From NCBI GenBank assembly GCA_963931865.1, contig OZ007513.1, positions 1,178,001 to 1,242,000 on the forward strand: a stretch of DNA of 64,000 bases, in the 5' to 3' direction. The stretch's first letter is position 1. Each line of letters opens with the position of its first letter. Positions 45,282 to 57,689 of this stretch are shown piece after piece. Made by a program: the position numbers and the translations under genes. The notes under the pieces are model-generated. The model had not been told where the DNA came from. It did no database searches and saw only the letters and a program-made list of their open reading frames with translations. Origin of the DNA: Axinella damicornis (lineage: Eukaryota; Porifera; Demospongiae; Axinellida; Axinellidae).

Positions 45282-48200
45282 ATGAAGGTGTTTTGTATAA
45301 TTGCTCTTCTCATCGCGACTGCGCTGCACGGTGCGGTTTGCGTTACGTACCACTTTGGGGAACCGTCCGATGTGGTGTACGATGCAGATGGCCGAATAAG
45401 TGGAGTGAGAGATCGCAACAATAAAGATTTTGTCTTGGGTGGGCTGTTCCACGTACACTCTGAAGACCCCACTTTCGGCGGAGGACGCTGTGGGACGATT
45501 CGCGTGGATCAAGACTTGGAAGCAATGCTGTTCGCGATGGACCTGCTGAACTCGGACATGAATGTTCTACCGGGGCTGGAGATCGGCTACGACTTGCGTG
45601 ACACTTGCACGAGTGAAAACGTGGGTCTAGATGAAACAATTGACTTGATCCTAACGGGCAGCGACCTCAATGTGGAGAGCTGTGAATCCGCGAATGTGAA
45701 TGTCTCCTCTGGTGTGCGCATGGTGCCAACAGTCGGGATAGTGGGGGCGGCGGCCAGCAGAGTGAGCATTCCGGTTGCGAGCTTGGGGAGGCTCTTTTCC
45801 AAACCCCAAGTCAGCTATGCCTCCACTTCCCCACTGCTTAGCAACAGAGATAGGTACACCTATTTCTTTCGCACCATCCCCCCTGACAATCTCCAAGCAA
45901 GGGCAATTATTGACCTATTACTACATTTCAACTGGACACACATTTCAACTATCTATTCAAAGGATCCGTATGGACAGCCGGGAACTGATGAACTGAAGCT
46001 ACTTGCAAAACAGTATGGAATGTGTATCGACCTAGATGTAGGTATTGAGGATGATTTTGTCGATGAAGACTACCGGCGTTTGGCTGACCAACTGGTTGAA
46101 TCAAATGTACGAGTAGTTGTACTCTTCACACATGAGCAAAACGTTCGACGCTTGCTGACGATGATTGACAACTCCACTGCACGGCACAGATTCACTTGGA
46201 TTGGGGTTGATGCGTGGTCACAAGCTACCACTCTCTTTGAAGACTTCAGGGAAACAGTCGCAGGGTTTTATGGATTCGTTCCACTGGCACCAAAGGTACC
46301 TGAATTTGATAACTACTACTCCCAGTTGACAATTCAAAGCAACCAACGAAATCCCTGGTTTCCGGAAACCTTTGCTGCCTATGTCGTTGGAGGCTGCAGC
46401 CTAGATGGATCATCTGGAAATTCTTGTCCTGAAAATATAAGCCTTGTTGATTTACCACAAATATATGTACAAAGTAATCTAGTGCCACTGATAACGGATG
46501 CGGTGTATGCCTTTGCACACGCTCTTCATAATTTTCTGGCAGAAAACTGCTACCAGCCTCTTCAGTGGAACAGAGTGAATCAAACTTGCGCCGGTCAAAG
46601 GAGAGAACTGTCTGGTTCTGCCCTGCTTGAGTATCTTGGCAATGTAACATTTGACAGCCCAACTGGAAACAGAGTTCAGTTTAATGAGTTAGGAAGCGTG
46701 GAAGGAAAGTTTGAGATAGAAAGCTATTATGCTTTTGATGGTATTGGTAGTAGAACTTATGAAGTTCGAAGTGTGGGAACTTGGATTCAAAGTAGGAATG
46801 CACTTCAATCTTCCTTGAACCTAACTGAAACAGTCTTGCAATTTGGTATTGATGAGGCTGGGGACATACTGTATGTGCCCTCCTTGTCGCAGTGTGGCCA
46901 ATGCACACCTGGCCAGTATCGAAGGGAGGTTGTGTCTTCATGCTGTGGAGACTGTACCCCATGCCTCGGACAGAACTTTTCGAACGTTTCGCTTTCAACC
47001 AGTTGTTTGAATTGCTCCATTTTGGGTGACATGTGGGGGAACAATCCACTCCAAGGTAGTGACGACTGTGTTCCAATACGAGAGACCATCCTGGAATTCA
47101 GCCACCCCTGGTCCATCACCATCGCAGTGATAGCCCTCATAGGACTGATATGTGTGGTAGCAACTGCCGTCATCTTCGGTATCTACTGGAAAACAAAGGT
47201 CATCAAAGCCTCGGGGAGAGAGCAGATGATTACTCTCATGGCAGGAATAGTTCTCAGCTTCTTGCTAGCACTGTTTTACCTTGTACCTCCCATGTTAGGG
47301 ATCTGCGTCATCCAGAGGATTGGCGTTTGGTTCTGCTTCTCGCTCATGTTCGGAGCTATTCTGGTCAAAATCATCCGAGTGGCTCGGATATTTTTGAATA
47401 CAGCACAGACACACATCCGATTCACAGAGTCCTACTACCAAGTGATCTTCACCGTCCTGATTGTGATTGGACAACTAGTGCTTGTAATAGGCTCCATTGG
47501 CTACCAAATTCCTGCTGTGAGGAGAGAACTTCGTCGAAACACTGAGGACAACAATGACTTTCCAACGATCGTAGTCACATGTGTTGCTGATCCAATCGTG
47601 TTTTTGGTTCTGTCTGTTGGTTACGAGTCATTGCTCATCATAGCCTCGACCGTTCTTGGCGTCATGAGCTTCAAATACCCTGCTAACTTCAACGAAGCAA
47701 AGTGCATTTCTTTTTGCACCTTTGCCCTCCTTGTGATCTGGCTCGTCTTCATCCCGTCTTACTTTACCATACAACAAATGCAAGAGTTTCAGAATGCGGC
47801 CATATCGATGGCCATTACCATGAGTGCATTTGTAGTGTTAATTTGCATCTTCGGACCGAAACTGTTCATCATCTTCTTCTGGCCCGAGTTGAACAAGGAT
47901 GAAACACCTATGCATCATGGCACACATTCAATGATGCCAATCAGTGAACCCCACTTGTCTCTAGGACCAGAAGGACCGCCAACTCCTCAGTTGAAAAAGA
48001 ACGGTACGTTGACAAATGTGCTTGAATACACTGCAGTAGAAAAGGTTTTGTGGTCAATCGTATTGCTCTCAGACTAGTGCTACTGAGACAACCAGTGCAT
48101 GTACATGTAATTCTGGCACTGACTTTGGCCAGAATCATACAGACAATGGTATGTTTGATAACATACTTCTTGTTGTAATGGAGTCAATAAACCTGAGTGA

Positions 48201-49846
48201 TTAGTAGCTGAAGATTTTTCAAGCAACATTTTGAATGGGCTACTAGAAGGTGAAATCCATACATGAGAGTTTCTACGTATATGATTGCCTGCACTTTTGC
48301 AGCTATATCCACCCTATCACTGCAAAAAGAGATGGTTGTTTTAACCTGGCTCTGATCACCATAGTTGCATCTCAGTGCCTCCTCCACTGTGGTGATCATG
48401 GAATGCGCAAATGTTGTTCTTAATCATAGGTATGTGATTTAATTGTTTACCCATCTGTATGTCTGTTGGAAGACCTATAATAGTGATCACATTGTGAAGC
48501 AGCAACTATGGCAACCATTCATCAGTATAATTGCTAGGAGTGCAGCTGCATGCACTTCTGCAAGGCATTCGTATAGTTACCTGGAACTAAGAAACCTGAC
48601 CTAGGTTATCTCAACAGGCCTACTAGGATTTCCTATCTAATAGGATTGCACTTGTGTGCTCATTCCTTGATCACCACAGTGGAGGAGGCACTGAGATGCA
48701 ACTGAGGTGACCAAAGCCTGGTTAAAGCAATCCATCTCACTTTGCAGTGTATAATGTGCCCTTGCAGAAATTAAGTGTGCTCGCGTTGCATACCGTATAG
48801 CGGGTTATTTTCGTGGGTGGAAATTTTGCTGGAAACGGTCGTCAGGATTAATTTTCGTGGTTCTAATTTTCGTGGCACCCGCGTTCGCGCTATCGGCGCG
48901 GATGACGTAATATGAAAATTAGTACATGTACACGTGGCTGGACGGCCGAAGTACAGTTTCGACGACCGCTATTGCGCTTCACTGTACAGCGTGAGTGCGA
49001 CGCTACTTCGTCAGTAAAAGACGTGTGGGAGGCCCGGTGTTGGAGAAGAACTACCATGATAACGCGAGAATTAATGGCAACCGTATTGATCGCTGTGAGT
49101 TACTAGTCTTGTGCCCAGACCACACCCCCCTCGGGGGGTGTGGTCTGGGCACGAGACTAGTGAGTTACTGGCCTCGTTGTCGATGAGTCACGAAAATAAC
49201 GAAATTTGGCACCCCACGAAAATAACCCACAAGTCACAAAATTTTCCACCCACGAAATTTTCAACCCATAATCGCGCTGTGCAACACTAGCTAGGTGGCG
49301 TCGTTTAAGTACACTGTAGGGCTCTTCGTAGCTGTACCTGCGTGACTGCATCCCGTTGACAGTGTCCTCGATTCCTCTACCACTAGCTTCCCCTCGCGTT
49401 GTGATCGAGATGACTGAACCCCGGCGACGAAAAACGAGGCCAGTAACTCACAGCGATCAATATGGTTGCCATTAATTCTCGCGTTATCATGGTAGTTCTT
49501 CTCCAACACCAGGCCTCCCACACGTCTTTTACTGACGAAGTAGCGTCGCACTCACGCTGTACAGTGAAGCGCAATGTCGTTGAAACTGTAATACTTCGGC
49601 CGTCCAGCCACGTGTACTAATTTCCATATTACGTCATCCGCGCCGATAGCTAGCGCGAACGCGGGTGCCACGAAAATTAGAACCACGAAAATTAACCATA
49701 TCCAGCATTTCAGAAAAATTCCAACCACGAAAATAACCCGCTATACGGTACCCAACACTGCTCAAATTGAAACTATTTTTGTCTGTTTTATGTAAGAGCA
49801 GCCAATGGCTGAATGGCACGTTAAACTTTCTTCACTTTCACCTAAT

Positions 49847-49900
<54 letters not shown>

Positions 49901-50050
49901 TACACACACATATGCATGCACCCAATCACAAACTCACACGTCACCACAGGTCCTACATGGCCACAGTCACAGTCAACTCAGGACACATCAATGGATGACA
50001 ACGGGGCAAACCACGGGCCGAACGAACCATCAGACCAAGGTCTGAACTGA
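45282..50050 (+). CDS. Class C GPCR, metabotropic-glutamate-like, copy 2
   Basis: Main exon 45282-48003 and proposed last exon 49950-50050, about 940 residues. Same architecture as the copy at 31308: signal peptide (MKVFCIIALLIATALHGAVC), Venus-flytrap domain, Cys-rich domain, seven transmembrane helices. Both reading frames are intact and differ by scattered substitutions. Notable ones are in TM regions (LLPPVLGICAI versus LVPPMLGICVI) and an in-frame LNKD insertion after the last helix (PELNKDETPMHH). Read without splicing, the frame would run to 48077 with a different tail from copy 1. The intron 48004-49949 is occupied by two fold-back elements. Upstream sequence differs by the insertion at 44549-45202, so expression may have diverged. 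Confidence 0.88.
48318..48749. mobile_element. Fold-back MITE, CACTGCAAA ends, 3-bp TSD TAT
   Basis: 432 bp, left CACTGCAAAAAGAGATGG and right CCATCTCACTTTGCAGTG. Arms include GAGGAGGCACTGAGATGCAA inverted. The empty site CCCTATAATG is in copy 1 at about 34321. The 3-bp duplication would fit PIF/Harbinger-type elements (inference). Confidence 0.8.
48793..49748. mobile_element. Large fold-back element, TA target site
   Basis: 956 bp with ends CCGTATAGCGGGTTATTTTC / its reverse complement, flanked by TA. The two arms (about 48793-49110 and 49430-49748) are near-perfect inverted copies; the centre repeats CACGAAAATAACC motifs and a 55-bp perfect hairpin (49108-49166). Absent from copy 1. A decayed relative of the end (GGGTTATTCTCGTGGGTCGA) is at about 23410. 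Long open frames on either arm are mirror images and not genes. Confidence 0.8.
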
Positions 50051-50440
50051 ACTTGTGGATGTCGCGCATAACTTTTGTACGGCTAATTCAAGAACTATGT
50101 TAATCACAGTAGCCACGTCACGCCATTAATTTCACGGTTTGTTGTATTAAGGTCCACATGCACTGCACTACAAGTTGTATACACACAGGTTGTTTTCTGA
50201 GAAACAAAATGTTTGCGATCAATAATGGACTTTCAGTACTTTTTTGCCAGACGTGTATGAATTATTATGACTTTAATTGTGAATTGTGTAGTCATGGCCT
50301 TGTTTACTGCAAGCTGATTGCGTTAGTAAAGCTGCAGGATGGTCCACTATCCCGCAATATTTTTGACCTGCATGTGTGAACCAATTAATGTCATGTGATT
50401 GTAGGTTACTATAGCAACAGTCAACTTACTTCAATTTTTT

Positions 50441-51070
50441 GTCTCGGCACCGAAGTGCCGAGACACAGTGCTGGATGCGTAGGTACGTGGTACGTACGTA
50501 CGTGGTACGTACGTGGTACGTACGTGGTACGTACGTCGCTTTTCGCAATGCGCCCGCGCAAGTGCTGCATGCATGCATGCTCTACACCCTTAATAGGGTG
50601 TCAAACGTATTTATAACCTGCAAGTAGATCTTCAAAAATGATTATGGGTTTGCATGGCTGCTCATGAATCCTCTTACCAAGACTGCTGCTACGTAGCTCT
50701 AATACTTAATTCAGGACAATGAATACTCACCCATCCAGTGTGCTGCACTCAGCCATCCCAAGTGCATACTAAAGCTCACTCAGCTCTAGCTAGCTAGCTA
50801 TAGGCCTATAGATAAGTGCTGAAAGAATTGGCCAAGGTGTTGACTAAACATCAAGCCCAGACACGACCATACTGCTTTCACCCTTTGGGTGAACATTCCT
50901 GACCCACCCCTTGCTCACACAGAACCTCCAAGGATATTGACGCTCACTTAAGCTGTCATAGCTAGCAGTCATAATAAAGGGTTAAGCAGCTGCCATGTCC
51001 TCTGCATGATTCTAGCTGATACCAATTGCAAGTCGTGCCGAGACACATCAAGTCTTTTAAAGACTCACTT
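50441..51070. mobile_element. Insertion beginning with GTCTCGGCAC palindrome
   Basis: Present in GPCR copy 2 downstream region, absent near 36443 in copy 1. It starts GTCTCGGCACCGAAGTGCCG AGAC and ends near GTGCCGAGACAC (51035). It contains a GGTACGTACGT tandem array (50482-50537). Ends are approximate. Confidence 0.5.
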
Positions 51071-51827
51071 GTTAGGTGTTCGTTTATTTGGCAAACAGGT
51101 ACGGGTTCAAACATCAGTAAATAAGAAAGATGTTTGGTTACACATAAGTTTCACAAGGAGTTATTTGTAGTCTCACACCTAAGCGCCCGGCCTTCGATCT
51201 ATCCAGATTTTGTCTTTCAGCCTTGGGATAACTCATCTCTCAGCCATTGTCTGCCTGTCCAGACCAAGGAAGTGTTCATTACCACAAATGAAGGTCCTGC
51301 AAGGTTGCAGTTCTTTAAGCCCCCGCTCACGCAAACAAGGAGAAACGGCCCACCCAGTGCCACGCAACCAATTGGGGTCAAAGCCCAGACACAGCCATGT
51401 CACCCAATGGGTGAACCCACCCTTCCTGCTCATGCTGCAACAATATCGCCAAAAGCAACATCACACGATGAAAGTCAGATGACTTCTTTTGAAATCCTTG
51501 GTGGTTAAAGGGATAACTTATTGTGGTTTACGCAACGTCACAATTGTTGAACATAAACTTTATAAGTGAAAAAAGTTAGTTGCATGTACATACAAAACAG
51601 ATGTACATGAAATAAAATAAATTGTGGTTATTACAAGTGACCATAAGACTGCTTAGATGGGTGTGGTTAGTTATGAATATTATTAAAAGTTTGTATAATA
51701 TGTACATGAATATGTACATAATAAAAGGGAAGATTATAAACCTTAATGTAGGAGTTTTTGTTACGTATAATAATATATACAAGAAGTTAAATCAAAAAGG
51801 TTAATTAAATTAATGAATTCAGCAGAT

Positions 51828-54800
51828 TCAGTTGAATTCATCGTCAGAGACGTACAGCTCCTGCTGAGCCCCTGGAAGGGGACTAGATCGGTTGCTCGCA
51901 GCAGACACAGCCGCTTCCAGTGGAGAAAGCCCTTTACCACCCCCGATAGGCGGGACCTTGCTACCTGGGAGTTGGTTAGTCTGTGAGCAGCCATGGGGAC
52001 AGAGAGGGAGGCTAAAATGAACACCAAGATTTGTGAAGACAATCAGACTCGCTTGTACTTTACTTTTGCGATTTCATAGCCAAAAAAGGGCACTGCGCTC
52101 TGTGCAGCAGCACATGGTAGACTGGTCTTACTAGGAACATTTCTGAAATTTAGATGCTCAGAAGGCAATGACTGAAAGTATTTCGCTATGTGCGTGTGCA
52201 TGTACAGTATGCACAAACCTTTGGGATTGTTATGATAAGGATAAGGTAAGACCACTAAACATACAGAAAGGACACATAGCAAGCTTCTCCTGATTGCCAA
52301 AGGCCCCCCCCCCCCCCCCCCCCCCCGTTAGGAAGTATCGGAAACCCCCTGGGGAGAATATGTACCCATGTAAGAATACCTACTTGCACATGCAGCTGTT
52401 CTTGAGTGTTGGTGAAGTACGCTGAAACTGCACGTTGAAAGAAAACAGGCATTGTCCAAGTAAACATACAGATTCACAGACAGAGACACTGACGGCATCC
52501 ATTTCTACATTCGCATGGACTCCACATTTCAATGCTGGCAAGATACATAATTGTTCCTTGAAGATAGCCTCGTATCCATGCCTTGCATTGCCTTCTCACC
52601 CCAGCATTTGTAACTACCAATTAGTATGGGGGGAAGGACTGGTAAACTTGTTATGTGCAATGGATGTGGTACATTCTTGGAAAACAGCGAGCACGCTACC
52701 AAGGCAGTCTTGGAGACATTTCTCACGTTCAGAAATCCACCCTACAGCAGTACGGGTTTCTGAAGCCACTCCTTCACGCAACCACCTCACGTCCAGGTAC
52801 ATCACCACACGTGTAGAGTTTTACCAGACTTTCTCTCGTGTCAGTACAGCAAGCGACAAACGCTGGAGTGAGAAGGCCTGGGTATGAAGCTACCTAGGAG
52901 GCCCACGCAAGATAGCTGCAGTTGCTAAGCAACAACTGCAAACTTGAATGCACACAATAAAGTTGGGGGGGGGGGGGGGGGGGGGGGGGGAGACGAAGGG
53001 GTCTCCGCCCGTTGAAAAATACCCGTGTAGTATGCATGTAACACCAGTATACAATGACTGCACACCTCCATATGTGAATGCTGAGTTCATTTGTGGTTGG
53101 GTCAACGGCTGGGTCAGGGGTTGGGTCAGAGGTTGGGTCAGGGGCTGGGTGAGCGGTTGGGACATCTGCGGCATCTGCTGCGGCATCTGCTGAGACAGCT
53201 GCTGAGGTGCGACCATTGGTGGAGCCCTCCCACCCCCTCTCCCACCCATCACAGGTCCACTCTTCACACCGGGTCCACCCCCTGTCACAAGACCACCTCT
53301 TGCACCCATCACACCTCCTCCGGTTGTGCCACGCCCACCCATAACACCAGCACCACCATCACGCATGACACCAGGTCCACCCATCACTCCTCTCCCCGGT
53401 CCAGCCATCACGGTCCCCGGACCCATCATACCCTGCATGCCGATACCGACGTTTGGACGTGCCACGTTGTGCTGTTGACCCGCCATGTGGTTACCCGCGG
53501 GAAGCACCCCACCTCCCATGTTCACACCAGCAGCATGACCAGATTTATACAACTTCACAAACTCCTGCAGGAAAGATCAATGGATGTTGTCGTGTGTGAA
53601 AGCAGGCTGCAACTGTTGAAGGCTCATTTGCACACAACTTTCAAAGGTAAATGTTTTCTTAAGAATGAATTGAAGAATCGATGTGCTACAATGTATGTTG
53701 TGACCAGCAGAACAGTTACTTGCCACGGCATAGCGCCCTACACACACCAAGTGGTGTGAGCTGGCTACAGCCAAGTATATATTTCAATACTAAAAACATC
53801 CCTAAGCTTCGTTTCCCCACATGTTGTTCTAGAGAGCAGTGTTCCACCAACGTGCACATCCTCACAAGACCAGTTATGTTTAATATACAACACCACTACA
53901 ACCCTAATTCTCGAAACCAGACCCTTCATGGTCTGGTTCCGATACTATTGGCAACTGTCACGCCCCCCATCCACGCCCTACCAACAAGTTCAATTCTGTT
54001 TACACTTGGGGCAGGAGTGCTCTGGGTCGGACCCAGTTTGATGGAGTTTGGTAGTCCAGTACGGAGCGGATCATGGCGGTTAGGTCCTGTTTACATTACA
54101 AGGTATTTCGAACTAGTTCGAGCTGTGTCTATCCAGAGCGCTACTGTAAACGGGCGGTTAGTCTGTCTGGTTTCGAGCCCTTCTGAGCAAGAAATCATCC
54201 TGGTTATATGCATGGTTGTATAACCTCACAATGACAAAATAATTATATAATTATGACTACTTAGCTCCACAGCGGAAAGAAGCGACTCACTCTGTGGAGG
54301 TATATCTGCTCGTTGACGAGCTTCATCTGTTGCCCGAGGACTGCCTTCTGTCTGTGGAGGTTCTCCCTCGCCTCGGGGATGAGATGGGGGTTATTGTGCA
54401 TGTGATCACACCACTTCTGGTGGGACCCAACACTCTCGATCATTGCTCGGAGGATCGGAGGGAGGTCACCTAGTATGAGATAGAGGAAGAGGAGATTCAG
54501 GAGGCATGTGGAAAAAAAAACAATCGCTTTGGTCATGTTACCATCACCTACATGTATAGTAGATGGCACAATGCTAAGGGAGGGAGGGAGGGAGGGAGGG
54601 AGGGAGGGGGAGAAGGGAGGGAGGGAGGGAGGGAGGGGGAGAAGGGAGGGAGGGGGGAGAAGGGAGGGAGGGGGCTGGGAGGGAGGGGGGAGCGAGGAGG
54701 TAGGGGGGAGCGAGGAGGTAGGGGGGAGCGAGGAGGTAGGGGGGAGCCTAGCCTTATGAAACTGGTCTCTATACTGGCTGACCACTTGGTTGGGTGTGAA

Positions 54801-56150
54801 CGTAGGTCCACGCCCTGATAGGTGCAGATGCTGACCTGTTAGTGCAGCTAGGTCAGGATTGGACACCACTGATCCCACGGGTCCCAGCTGACCGGAGTGA
54901 GCGTTGGCAGGTCTGTACGGGTTGTAGTGCATGCCTGGAGGGGCTACGTTGGTGGAGTTCATTGGTGCCGGCTGGTTGAGCATTGGGGCCTGCATGCGTG
55001 TTGTGCTCATGACAGCAGCCGTGGGTCCAGCCCTGGAGAGGAGGGGGGAGGAGGGATGGAAGGGGGAGGGGAGAAGGAGAGGGAAGGGGGAGGGGGGAGA
55101 GGGAGAGAGGGAGGGAGGAAGGGAGGGAGGAAGGGAGGGAAGAAGGGAGGGAGGGAGGGAGGGAGGGAGGGAGGGAGAGAGGGAGGGGAGAGGGACGAGA
55201 GGGAAGGGGGAAGGGAGGAGAGAGGGATTGTCGTCAAGTACATAAATAAGTACAGTTCCTATCTGGATGGTGTTCCACAATATCAGAGAAAACGCAGACA
55301 AGATAGTATTACATTACAAGTACAGTACTCTACATGACATGCACAAGGATGATACGTACTGGTACCTTCGTAGAACTTGCTCCATCTCTCTCACTTTCGA
55401 AGTGAAGAACTCTGGACTGCTTAACATATACGCCTGCTGCTCTATTCCCAGCTTCAACAGCTCATCTATCCACCAAGAAGACATAAAAGGTATTGCATAG
55501 CATAACACATTACTATGCTCCTGGTACTGTTAGGGGAAAACTATCAAACCTCACAGCTCACTGGAAGGGCCTATGAAGATTCTGACTACATCGTCTTTGG
55601 TCATGCCATTTTACATGTATACATGTACCACCAGGATCTATCTGTGTACATCAACCCATACTGTAGTTGCCTGCTGTTAGCTTCAGCTGACTTATACATG
55701 TACATGTGTGTATATAGGTGCATATTCGCTGTTAGGAACAGGTTTGACTCTCGTCATTCAAAATTAAGCGCATCTTGCTTATAGGTGCGTGTTTCCTTCC
55801 TGTGGAGAGATACATAATAGGCGCATGCGCATAATAACTTGTGACTGAGCCGCCTCTTACATTCGTCTTGCGGGCCAGACTCTACAGTAACTCTTCATAA
55901 ACCAAAAATTCTTTTGTGCCACTATAACAACAGTGGTGCACACCCACCTGTGATTCTGCTGATAGTCGCATCGTCGCCACTCTGAGTGGCCTCACTGATC
56001 TTTGACTTCAGGATCTGCTGCTGCAGTTGGGGAGCCGCCTGCAGGTAGCTGACAGCTGCCGCCTGGATGTGGGTAGTGGAGGGAGGGGGAGGGTGGGAGG
56101 CGGAGGAGGTGGACGGCGGGGAGGACTTGCCTGACTCCTTAGACTGTGGA

Positions 56151-56183
<33 letters not shown>

Positions 56184-56848
56184 GTGAGGGGTGTGTGTGT
56201 GTGTGTGCGTGTGAGGGGTGTGTGTGCGTGTGGACATAGTTGGGGGAAGCAAACAAAATTAAGTCTTCCTTACAGTTGGTTCACCAGTCTTCTCCTACCA
56301 CTCTCCCCTCCCCCTCTCTCCTCCCTACCTCTCTCCTCTCCCCCTCCTCCCTCTTTCTCTCCCACCCAAGCACACTCACACATACAGTACTTGGGTGGAG
56401 CTACGTAAAACACCTGCTCCAACAGACTGCTTAACCTGCATGTTCCGGACAACAACCCTCACAAAACACTTACACTATGGTTAACATTGACTCCATCTTC
56501 CTGAAGAAATTTTCATGAGTCTTCTCAAGAATTTGTCTGTTGGAGAGAGACAGTCAGTTATGTGCAGCATCTCAATCTGCAATCTCCACACACACACATA
56601 CACCCACACACACACACACCCACACCCACACCCACCCACCCACACACACAGACAAACCTTGCTATGAGCTTAGTTTCCAAAACGTCTCAAAATGGTCGGC
56701 ATTGGGGTACTCAAACGTGCTGAGCTGGTAGCACCTCCGGATGAACTCCAACCAGCAGAGACGATTCGAGCCCACAGTGCACAGAGTGATGGGCTCCCCC
56801 ACCACAATCAGCCACTCCCCTGGCTCGAGTTACTGCCGTGTTGAATAG
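51828..56848 (-). CDS. HELZ-like helicase, C-terminal part (frame-disrupted)
   Basis: Minus-strand exons: 56848-56658, 56536-56474, 56435-~56390, ~56140-55948, 55465-55366, 55032-~54752, 54469-54291, 53564-53066 and 51964-51828 (stop). The first encodes superfamily-1 helicase motif VI (LFNTAVTRAR) followed by EWLIVVGEPITLC. The rest is a low-complexity and helical C-terminal region, including ESVGSHQKWCDHMHNN and QLVNEQIYLHR-like helices, Gly/Met/Pro repeats and an acidic end. A four-C run at 56817-56820 (GGGG on the coding strand) has one base too many: TRAR and EWLIVVG are in different frames. A second shift back seems needed before 56680. Conserved domains upstream of motif VI would lie in the gap at 59315-59514. 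Several exon edges are approximate. Confidence 0.65.
53910..54177. mobile_element. MITE with CTCGAAACCAGAC ends
   Basis: 268 bp in a HELZ-like intron, 13-bp inverted ends CTCGAAACCAGAC / GTCTGGTTTCGAG. Non-coding. No clear target duplication by eye. Confidence 0.65.
54576..54755 (-). repeat. Polypyrimidine tract (sense strand) in HELZ-like intron
   Basis: GGGA/GGAG repeats on the plus strand, so CCCT on the coding strand, upstream of exon 54469-54291. Confidence 0.85.
55037..55230 (-). repeat. Polypyrimidine tract before HELZ-like exon 55032
   Basis: About 190 bp, GGGA repeats on plus, CCCT on the coding strand, ending at the acceptor CTCCAG (55038-55033). Confidence 0.85.
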
Positions 56849-57115
56849 CTGTGGGATATATACCATTATACAATAACGTACAACATCCCTAGCTTACATA
56901 TACTTTATACGCAATTAGATGAGGAGGACCGACCCAGCGATGGGTGGGGTCTGGTGGGTGGGGTCTGGTGGGTGGGGTATGGTGGGTGGGGTCTGGTGGG
57001 TGGTCACATGATAAGGTTATGCGCATGCATCCTCGTAACCACAAGGCGCCTGAATCTTCTACACAGACCAGCTGTTTCAGCTCATGAACATCATCAAGCT
57101 ACAGCAGAACCATGG

Positions 57116-57676
57116 CAGGGTTTCATACAGGGGGGGGTTGGCCCTGGGATTCCCCCCCCCCCAGGTGAAGTTTCCCCCCCCCCCCCCCCCCCCCCCCAGA
57201 AAACAGAAGACAATATAAATTAAATATTAAACTGGTTGGACATGCAGCAGTATAAGTAGTGAATAAGTGAAGTGTGCTAGCTACATCTTACAGCAAATAC
57301 GGTGGTTTTTCTCTTTAAAAACATAGACTACTTGTAAGCAAAAAAAAAAAAATTTCCGCGCTTCGCGCGGATGACAGATCAGCACTTCGCGCCTCTGTTC
57401 ACTACATTCACCACTGAACCCCCCCTTTCCGAATTTCTAGATCCGCCACTGCTCTTCTTTCTGATGTTGCAAGCTTCACTAAATTTACATGTACTGTACA
57501 CGATGACATGAATGAGGCAGGTAGTCTAATACGTACCCAGATCTGAACATGTCAAAACATGTCAGTTGGTCACAACCCTGTGTATGATATGACGTGCCGA
57601 GGGATTGGGAGGGGGTGGGGCTTGCATGGGTTGCCATGTGTCCCCCCCCCAGCAAAAAATCCTGTATGAAACCCTG
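57116..57676. mobile_element. DNA element with CAGGGTTTCATACAGG ends, 5-bp TSD
   Basis: 561 bp, perfect 16-bp inverted ends and direct repeat CATGG at 57111-57115 and 57677-57681. The interior has long C runs and the TTTCCGCGCTTCGCGCGGA motif shared with elements at 2687 and 13813. It lies within the HELZ-like locus just before the retroelement remnant. Confidence 0.8.
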
Positions 57677-57689
57677 CATGGCATGTGAG

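Larger units (their letters stand above)
41489..53800. repeat. Segmental duplication, copy 2
   Basis: Counterpart of 28768-39338, longer because of insertions at 41766-42508, ~44549-45202, 48318-48749, 48793-49748 and ~50441-51070. The right edge is at 53800, where the sequence continues into HELZ-like introns. Confidence 0.85.

Noticed and set aside
48912..49574. Open frames on the arms of the fold-back element
   Set aside because: The same peptide appears on both strands because the arms are inverted copies, and no family resemblance is seen.
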